The notes under the pieces: model-generated | Database searches by the model: none | Seen by the model: only the letters and a program-made list of their open reading frames with translations | Told to the model about the DNA's origin: nothing | Program-made: the position numbers and the translations under genes | In this document: piece by piece, positions 58,906 through 64,000 of the stretch | How the letters are laid out: the number at the start of each line of letters is the position of its first letter | Numbering within the stretch: position 1 is the first letter of the stretch | DNA from: Saccharothrix luteola | GTDB lineage: Bacteria > Actinomycetota > Actinomycetes > Mycobacteriales > Pseudonocardiaceae | Length of the DNA stretch: 64,000 bases | NCBI RefSeq assembly: GCF_020859565.1 | Contig: NZ_JAJHUO010000017.1 | Span: forward strand, 62,001 to 126,000 | Direction of reading: 5' to 3'

Positions 58906-60126
58906 TCAGAAGACGCCTTCCGCGCGGGCCTTGTCCGACACCGACCGGTGCTCGTCGTAGGTGTTCGTGAAGCACGACGTGCCGTCCTTCTGGCACTTCA
59001 CGAAGTACATCCACGGCCCGGCCTCGGGCGTGATCGCGGCGGTGATCGCCTCACGGCCCGGCGAGCCGATCGGCGTCGGCGGCAACCCGTGCACCTTGTA
59101 GGTGTTGTACGGACCGGACTTCTCGCGGTCCGCGTCGCTGGTGGTGATGTGCGGCCGGTCCAGCTTGTAGTTGACCGTCGAGTCCAGCTCCAGCTTCTGC
59201 GGCAGCGCGAGCCTGCTGTAGACGACCCGCGAGATCTTGCCGAAGTCCTTGGTCACGCCTTCCTTCTCGATCAGGGAGGCGATGACCAGCACCTCGTACG
59301 GGCGGAAACCCGTCTTGCCCGAGCCGCTGGGGATGCCGTAGCCCTGCAACCGGCCCAGGGAGGTGGCGATCACGCCCTTGAGCAGCTCGGCCGCGCTCGC
59401 GCCCGGCTTGACGTGGTACAGGCCCGGCGCGATGAGCCCTTCGAGCCGGTTCTCCTTCGGCGCCGCGGCGACGTCGGGCAGCGCCCACTCGGGGATGCCG
59501 AGGGCGGCCGGGTCGGCGTTCTCCGCCGCGTCGCGCAGCTGGTCGACCGGCACGCACTGCTTGACGCCGTCGAGCTCCACGCACGAGGCGTCGGACAGCC
59601 TCGAGAGGATGCCCTTGGTGATGCTGCCGTCCTGCGCGGTGAGGTCGTGCAGCACGTTGCCGCCCTTGACCTCCAGCGGCACGATCTTGGCCGCCTCGTC
59701 CACCATCCGCGCCACTGCGGCCTGGCCGGACATCTTGGTCTTCATCAGGTAGAACCCGGGCTGGATCGCGGTGACCCGCGAGTCGTTCGCGCCCGCCTCG
59801 GTGAACGCGCGCGCGCTGGCCACCACGCCCTGCTCCTTGAGCGTGGTCGCGATGGTGGTGACGAGGTCGCCGTCCTTGACCTCGACCACCACGTCCGCCT
59901 CGCCCGCGCCCGCGAAGTCGTCGTACGAGCCGATCCCGCTCAACGTGCGGTACCCGTAGTACGCGCCCACACCGCCGCCGGTCAGCACCAGCGCCACGAC
60001 GACCCACAGGATCGTCCGCTTGCGCCTGCGCTTGGCCCGACGGGCCGCGGCGTCGCTCCTGCCGCGCGCCGCCCGCTCGTCGTGGCGGGTCTCTGGATCG
60101 GTGAACAACCCGAGGTCGTCGTTCAC
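58906..60126 (-). CDS. mltG: Endolytic murein transglycosylase MltG
   Basis: MltG cuts new glycan strands at the membrane. The 406-aa protein has a cytoplasmic basic region (about 20-40), one membrane segment (about 40-60) and a YceG domain with the catalytic Glu in IASLIEKEG, then NTYKVHGLPPTPIGSPG. It overlaps the ruvX stop as GTGA (60123-60126). Confidence 0.95.
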   Translation of the reverse strand: MNDDLGLFTDPETRHDERAARGRSDAAARRAKRRRKRTILWVVVALVLTGGGVGAYYGYRTLSGIGSYDDFAGAGEADVVVEVKDGDLVTTIATTLKEQGVVASARAFTEAGANDSRVTAIQPGFYLMKTKMSGQAAVARMVDEAAKIVPLEVKGGNVLHDLTAQDGSITKGILSRLSDASCVELDGVKQCVPVDQLRDAAENADPAALGIPEWALPDVAAAPKENRLEGLIAPGLYHVKPGASAAELLKGVIATSLGRLQGYGIPSGSGKTGFRPYEVLVIASLIEKEGVTKDFGKISRVVYSRLALPQKLELDSTVNYKLDRPHITTSDADREKSGPYNTYKVHGLPPTPIGSPGREAITAAITPEAGPWMYFVKCQKDGTSCFTNTYDEHRSVSDKARAEGVF

Positions 60127-60635
60127 GAGCCGTCCTTAGCTCCGGGGGCCCGCTCCGCATCGGATCGAGCCACTTGTCGCGCCCGTGCGTCCAGCCAGGA
60201 CTGCAGGATCTCGACCGCGGCAGCCTGGTCGACGACGGCGCGTTGCTTCTTGCCTCGCACCCCGCGTTCGGCGAGCACCCGGCTCGCCGTGACGGTGGTC
60301 AGCCGCTCATCGGTGAGCCGCACCGGAACCGGTGCGACTCGCTCGGCCAACGCCGCAGCGTACGCCGCCGCGGCCTCCGCCGCCGGCCCGTGCCTGCCCG
60401 CCAGCGTGCGCGGCAGGCCGACGACGACCTCCACCACGTCGTGCTCGGCGACCAGACCGGCCAGGTCGCGCAGGTCCCGGCCGGTCTTCACGTCACGCGC
60501 CAAGGTGACCAGCGGCGTCGCGAGGAACGCGCCCGGATCGCTCAACGCCACCCCGACGCGCACCGCGCCGACGTCGACGCCCAGCCTCCGACCGAGGCCG
60601 GGATCGTCGCCGGCGGGGCGGTCAGCGCTGCTCAA
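60123..60635 (-). CDS. ruvX: Holliday junction resolvase-like protein RuvX (YqgF)
   Basis: RuvX is an RNase H-fold nuclease involved in 16S rRNA maturation. The 170-aa protein has the first Asp in RLGVDVGAVRVG, VVGLPRTLAGRHG and the QRAVVDQAAAVEILQSWLD end. The TTG start at 60635 overlaps alaS by 14 bp and is the best available; there is no ATG or GTG nearer in frame. The C-terminal tail is longer than in E. coli. Confidence 0.9.
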   Translation of the reverse strand: MSSADRPAGDDPGLGRRLGVDVGAVRVGVALSDPGAFLATPLVTLARDVKTGRDLRDLAGLVAEHDVVEVVVGLPRTLAGRHGPAAEAAAAYAAALAERVAPVPVRLTDERLTTVTASRVLAERGVRGKKQRAVVDQAAAVEILQSWLDARARQVARSDAERAPGAKDGS

Positions 60636-63294
60636 CGGCGCGGTCCACCTCGGTGCGCAGGGCGGTGATGGCGTCGCCGACACCGCCCGGGTTCGTGCCG
60701 CCGCCCTGGGCGAGGTCCGGCTTGCCGCCGCCTCGTCCGCCGACGGCCGGGGCGAAGGCCGGCACCAGCTTGCCGGCGGCCAGCCCCAGGTCACGGGCGG
60801 CGGACGTGGTGGCGACCACGAAGCTGACCTTGTCGCCGTCCGGGGCGAACAGGCCGACCACGCCCGGCTTGTCTCCGAGCCGGTTGCGCACCTCGCCGGC
60901 GATGGTCCGCACGTCGGCGCCCGACGTGCCCTCCGGCAGCTGGAGGGCCACCACGGACACGCCGCGCACGTCCAGGGCCTGCTCGGCCAGGGAGCCGGCG
61001 TTGGCCACGAGCTGGGCGGCCTTGACCTTCTCCAGCTCCTTCTCGGCCACCCGCAGCCGCTCCACCAGGGCCTCGACCCGGGCGGGCACCTCGGCGTCGG
61101 GCACCTTCAGCATGGTGGCGACGTTCTGCACCAGGGCCCGCTCCTGGGCCAGGTACTTGAAGGCCTCGATGCCGACGTAGGCCTCCAGGCGGCGCACGCC
61201 GGACCCGACGGACGACTCGCCGATCACCGTGATGGGGCCGATCTGGGACGAGTGCTCGACGTGCGTGCCACCGCACAGCTCGCGCGACCACGGCCCGCCG
61301 ATCTCGACCACGCGCACGGTCTCGTCGTAGGTCTCGCCGAACAGGGCCACGGCGCCCATCTCCTGGGCGCCACCCATGTCGGTGTAGACGACCTTCACCG
61401 GGAGGTCCTTGCGGACGGCCAGGTTGGAGACCTCTTCGATCTCGCTGCGGGCCTCCTCGGACAGGCCGCCGGTCCAGGCGAAGTCCAGCCGCAGGTAGCC
61501 CGGCTTGTTGTACGAGCCGCTCTGCAGGGCCGACGGGCCGAGCACCTGGCGCAGGGCGGCGTGCACGACGTGCGTGCCCGAGTGGCCCTGGCGGGCGCCC
61601 ACACGCCACTCCGGGTCGACGCGGGCCTCGACGTGCTCGCCCTCGGCGACCTCGCCGCTGACCACGCGCACCTGGTGCACCCACAGCTTGCGGGCCACCT
61701 TCTGGACGTCGACGACCTCCAGCTCGGCGTTGGCGGTGACGATCGTGCCGGCGTCGCTCTCCTGGCCGCCGGACTCGGCGTACAGCGGGGTGCGGTCGAG
61801 CACGACCTCGACGATGTCGCCCTCACGAGCCGACTTGACCCGCTTGCCGCCGCTGACGATGCCGCGCAGGGTGGCCTCGCTGGCCAGCTCGGTGTAGCCG
61901 GTGAACTCGGTGGCGCCGAGCTCCAGCAGCTCCCGGTACACGGTCTGGTCGCCGTGCCCGGTCTTCTTGCCGGCGGCGTCGGCCTTGGCGCGGGCCCGCT
62001 GCTCGGCCATCAGCTTGCGGAACCCGTCCTCGTCCACGGTCAGGCCGGCCTCGGCGGCCATCTCCAGGGTGAGGTCGAGCGGGAAGCCGTAGGTGTCGTG
62101 CAGCTGGAAGGCCTTGTCACCGGGCAGCGTGGCGCGGCCGTCGGACTTGACCTCGGCGGCGGCGTTCTCGAAGATCCGCGACCCGGCGTCCAGCGTGCGC
62201 AGGAACGTGTCCTCCTCGGCCTTGAGCACCTGCTCGATGCGGGCGAAGCCGGACACCAGCTCCGGGTAGGACGGGCCCATGGCGTCGCGCACGACCTCGG
62301 CGAACCGCACCAGCACGGGCTCGGTCACGCCGAGCAGGCGGGCGGAGCGGACGATGCGGCGCAGCAGGCGGCGCAGCACGTAGCCGCGGGCCTCGTTGCC
62401 GGGCGTCACGCCGTCTCCGACCAGCAGCACGCCGCTGCGGGCGTGGTCGGCGATGACGCGGAAGCGCACGTCGTCGGTCTGGTTGGCGCCGTACTCCCGG
62501 CCGGAGAGCTGCTCGGCCTTGGTGATCACCGTGCGGACGAGGTCGGTCTCGTAGACGTTGTCGACGTCCTGCAGCAGCATGGCGACGCGCTCGACGCCCA
62601 TGCCGGTGTCGATGTTCTTGTCCGGCAGCTCGCCCAGGATCGGGTAGTCCTTCTTGGCGCCGCCCTCGCCGCGGACGTTCTGCATGAAGACCAGGTTCCA
62701 GATCTCCAGGTACCGGTCCTCGTCGACGACCGGGCCGCCCTCCTGCCCGAAGGCGGGGCCGCGGTCGTAGTAGATCTCCGAGCACGGGCCGCACGGGCCG
62801 GGCACGCCCATCGACCAGTAGTTGTCCTCGACGTCGCGGCGCTGGATGCGCTCGGGCGGCAGCCCGGCGACCTTCTGCCACAGGTCGGCGGCCTCGTCGT
62901 CGTCCAGGTAGACGGTCACCCAGATGCGCTCGGGGTCCAGGCCGTAGCCCCCGTCGGCCCGCGGCTTGGTGACGAGGTCCCAGGCCAGCCGGATGGCGTC
63001 TTCCTTGAAGTAGTCGCCGAAGGAGAAGTTGCCGGCCATCTGGAAGAACGTGTTGTGCCGGGTGGTCTTGCCGACCTCGTCGATGTCCGGCGTGCGCACG
63101 CACTTCTGGATGCTGGTCATGCGCGGGGCGAGCGGCGGGGCCTCGCCGAGGAAGTACGGCTTGAACGGCACCATGCCGGCGTTGACGAAGAGCAGGTTCG
63201 GGTCGTCGAGCAGGAGCGAGGCGCTGGGCACGTACTTGTGGCCGGCGTTCTCGAAGTGCTCGCGGAAGCGCTTGATGATCTCGTGGGTCTGCAC
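60622..63294 (-). CDS. alaS: Alanyl-tRNA synthetase
   Basis: The 890-aa synthetase charges tRNA-Ala. It has the catalytic class II core (LLFVNAGMVPFKPYFLG, TSIQKCVRTPDID, RHNTFFQMAGNFSFGDYFK), the editing domain (zinc residues in GHSGTHVVHAALRQVLG and WSRELCGGTHVEHSS) and a C-terminal coiled region with the DHH-associated end GRGGGKPDLAQGGG. Start ATG 63294 is normal. It is complete. Confidence 0.98.
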   Translation of the reverse strand: MQTHEIIKRFREHFENAGHKYVPSASLLLDDPNLLFVNAGMVPFKPYFLGEAPPLAPRMTSIQKCVRTPDIDEVGKTTRHNTFFQMAGNFSFGDYFKEDAIRLAWDLVTKPRADGGYGLDPERIWVTVYLDDDEAADLWQKVAGLPPERIQRRDVEDNYWSMGVPGPCGPCSEIYYDRGPAFGQEGGPVVDEDRYLEIWNLVFMQNVRGEGGAKKDYPILGELPDKNIDTGMGVERVAMLLQDVDNVYETDLVRTVITKAEQLSGREYGANQTDDVRFRVIADHARSGVLLVGDGVTPGNEARGYVLRRLLRRIVRSARLLGVTEPVLVRFAEVVRDAMGPSYPELVSGFARIEQVLKAEEDTFLRTLDAGSRIFENAAAEVKSDGRATLPGDKAFQLHDTYGFPLDLTLEMAAEAGLTVDEDGFRKLMAEQRARAKADAAGKKTGHGDQTVYRELLELGATEFTGYTELASEATLRGIVSGGKRVKSAREGDIVEVVLDRTPLYAESGGQESDAGTIVTANAELEVVDVQKVARKLWVHQVRVVSGEVAEGEHVEARVDPEWRVGARQGHSGTHVVHAALRQVLGPSALQSGSYNKPGYLRLDFAWTGGLSEEARSEIEEVSNLAVRKDLPVKVVYTDMGGAQEMGAVALFGETYDETVRVVEIGGPWSRELCGGTHVEHSSQIGPITVIGESSVGSGVRRLEAYVGIEAFKYLAQERALVQNVATMLKVPDAEVPARVEALVERLRVAEKELEKVKAAQLVANAGSLAEQALDVRGVSVVALQLPEGTSGADVRTIAGEVRNRLGDKPGVVGLFAPDGDKVSFVVATTSAARDLGLAAGKLVPAFAPAVGGRGGGKPDLAQGGGTNPGGVGDAITALRTEVDRAVEQR

Positions 63295-63375
63295 GGGTCT
63301 TGTCCTTCGGGAGTGTGGAAGTCACGTCGGCCGAGCCGACGATCGGGCACGGGCGCGGCGAGGCGAACGAACGAC

Positions 63376-63645
63376 CTACCCGGCGTCGTTCGCCCCACGC
63401 GCTCGCCGACCCGGCGTGAAGCCCGTCTGACGTTCCACGGTGTCTTGCAACTCCTGTTCGCGCTCCGACATTCCGGCGCGCACCTCGGCGCCGAACGAGC
63501 CGAGGGCGCCCGCCAGCTCGCGCAGGCCCTGGCCGACGTTCTCGCCGATGCCCGCGGGCGTGGCGGCGTGCGCGGCCTGACCCGCCTTGCGGGCCGCGAA
63601 CACGCCGGCGGCGATGCCGAGCCCGAACCAGAACAGCCGCCTCAT
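63376..63645 (-). CDS. DUF6167 small membrane protein
   Basis: The 89-aa protein has one N-terminal hydrophobic segment (RLFWFGLGIAAGVFAARKAG) and a helical hydrophilic tail. It fits a family recalled as DUF6167, always upstream of alaS in actinobacteria. Function unknown. It overlaps the next gene as ATGA (63642-63645). Confidence 0.85.
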   Translation of the reverse strand: MRRLFWFGLGIAAGVFAARKAGQAAHAATPAGIGENVGQGLRELAGALGSFGAEVRAGMSEREQELQDTVERQTGFTPGRRARGANDAG

Positions 63646-64000
63646 CGCCTGCCCCTGCGTCGAGTGTGCTTGCTGGGAGCCTCCTTGGCCGCGCGGCGGG
63701 CGCGGATGGCCTTGCTCACGCCGTAGGACAGCGCGGCGGCCTTGACCAGCGGCCCGCCCAGCGTGGCGGTGAACAGCGAGGTGAGCGCGGAGACGTTGCC
63801 GGTGACCGCGCGGGCGTTGGCGGTGATCCCGTCCACCCGCTCCAGCTGGGTGTTCACGTGCGTGATCGTCGTGTTCGCGCCGGTGAAGATCGGGTCGCTG
63901 TTCTGGTGCGCCTTGCGGATGGCGATCGTGGCCTCGTCCAGCGTCCGGCCGAGCTTGATCAACGGGATCGCCAGCAGGAGCACAAGCAGCACGAACGCGC
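63642..64000 (-). CDS. DUF948-type membrane protein (N-terminus cut by window edge)
   Basis: About 119 residues are in the window. One membrane segment (VLLVLLLAIPLIKLG) is followed by a helical region with Thr/Asn-rich heptads (NTTITHVNTQLERVDGITANA) and a basic tail. It fits DUF948, found next to DUF6167 and alaS in actinobacteria. The start codon lies beyond base 64000, so the frame is open at the edge. Confidence 0.83.
   Translation of the reverse strand, partial: AFVLLVLLLAIPLIKLGRTLDEATIAIRKAHQNSDPIFTGANTTITHVNTQLERVDGITANARAVTGNVSALTSLFTATLGGPLVKAAALSYGVSKAIRARRAAKEAPSKHTRRRGRR

Noticed and set aside
58948..63726. A 1592-codon open frame on the plus strand opposite mltG, ruvX and alaS
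   Set aside because: It is antisense to three well-supported genes and made of Arg/His/Val-rich low-information sequence, as expected from a high-GC shadow frame.

Overview
The window is GC-rich actinobacterial chromosome, most likely from the order Pseudonocardiales (Saccharothrix/Actinosynnema/Lentzea type). The evidence is the gene set (mIHF, BldD, DasR, actinobacterial PriA, XRE-TPR regulators) and the gene order. From memory, the backbone follows two blocks known in Mycobacterium tuberculosis (Rv1379-Rv1422 and Rv2533c-Rv2555c) and the Streptomyces alaS-aro-bldD-pyr-mihF region. No tRNA, rRNA, transposase, integrase or CRISPR array was recognised.

Backbone genes run almost entirely on the minus strand, so the natural reading order is right to left. 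At 58.1-64.0 kb are DUF948, DUF6167, alaS, ruvX, mltG and aroE. At 49.5-54.6 kb are a prepilin peptidase, aroC, aroK and aroB. At 44.3-46.5 kb are pepQ, efp and nusB, with bldD on the plus strand beside them. At 34.9-43.5 kb is the complete de novo pyrimidine operon pyrR-pyrB-pyrC-(PH-like)-carA-carB-pyrF. At 30.8-34.6 kb are mihF, gmk, rpoZ, coaBC and metK. At 27.0-29.0 kb is priA. At 19.8-22.9 kb are def, fmt and rsmB. At 11.0-15.5 kb is the riboflavin operon rpe-ribD-ribE-ribBA-ribH-(PH). At 1-3.75 kb are uvrC, rapZ and yvcK, the last cut by the window edge. Most neighbours overlap by ATGA or GTGA, which points to coupled translation.

Seven accessory islands interrupt this backbone. (1) 3.8-10.8 kb: two Rieske lipoproteins, an unknown protein, an XRE-TPR regulator with a SLOG-fold protein, a WYL regulator, a DUF7919-like protein and a secreted M28 peptidase. 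(2) 15.7-19.7 kb: a degenerate SDR, a giant LuxR (LAL) regulator and an orphan CoaC-like flavoprotein. (3) 23.0-26.9 kb: a small membrane peptide, an ECF sigma factor with a membrane partner, and gamma-glutamyltransferase. (4) 29.1-30.6 kb: a shortened phospholipase C-like protein. (5) 46.6-49.1 kb: a B-4DMT membrane protein, a propeller lipoprotein and a VOC protein. (6) 50.7-51.7 kb: an HTH_42 protein between aroB and aroK. (7) 54.7-57.9 kb: an N-acetylglucosamine PTS module (EIIA, EIIB, DasR, EIIC, HPr) around one DasR operator.

Several regulatory sites can be read directly: a LexA/SOS box before priA, a PyrR-binding loop next to the pyrR ribosome-binding site, a BldD box at the bldD promoter, a dre site at dasR, and palindromes before the WYL regulator and the sigma factor. 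Repeats and hairpins cluster at island edges: homopolymeric G runs with a hairpin at 3.8-3.9 kb, a 38-bp repeat at 10.95 and 57.96 kb, and a 126-nt nested hairpin at 16.4 kb.

The least explained items are the SLOG/XRE pair, the catalytically degenerate SDR beside the LAL regulator, and the hairpin/repeat family at the island borders.
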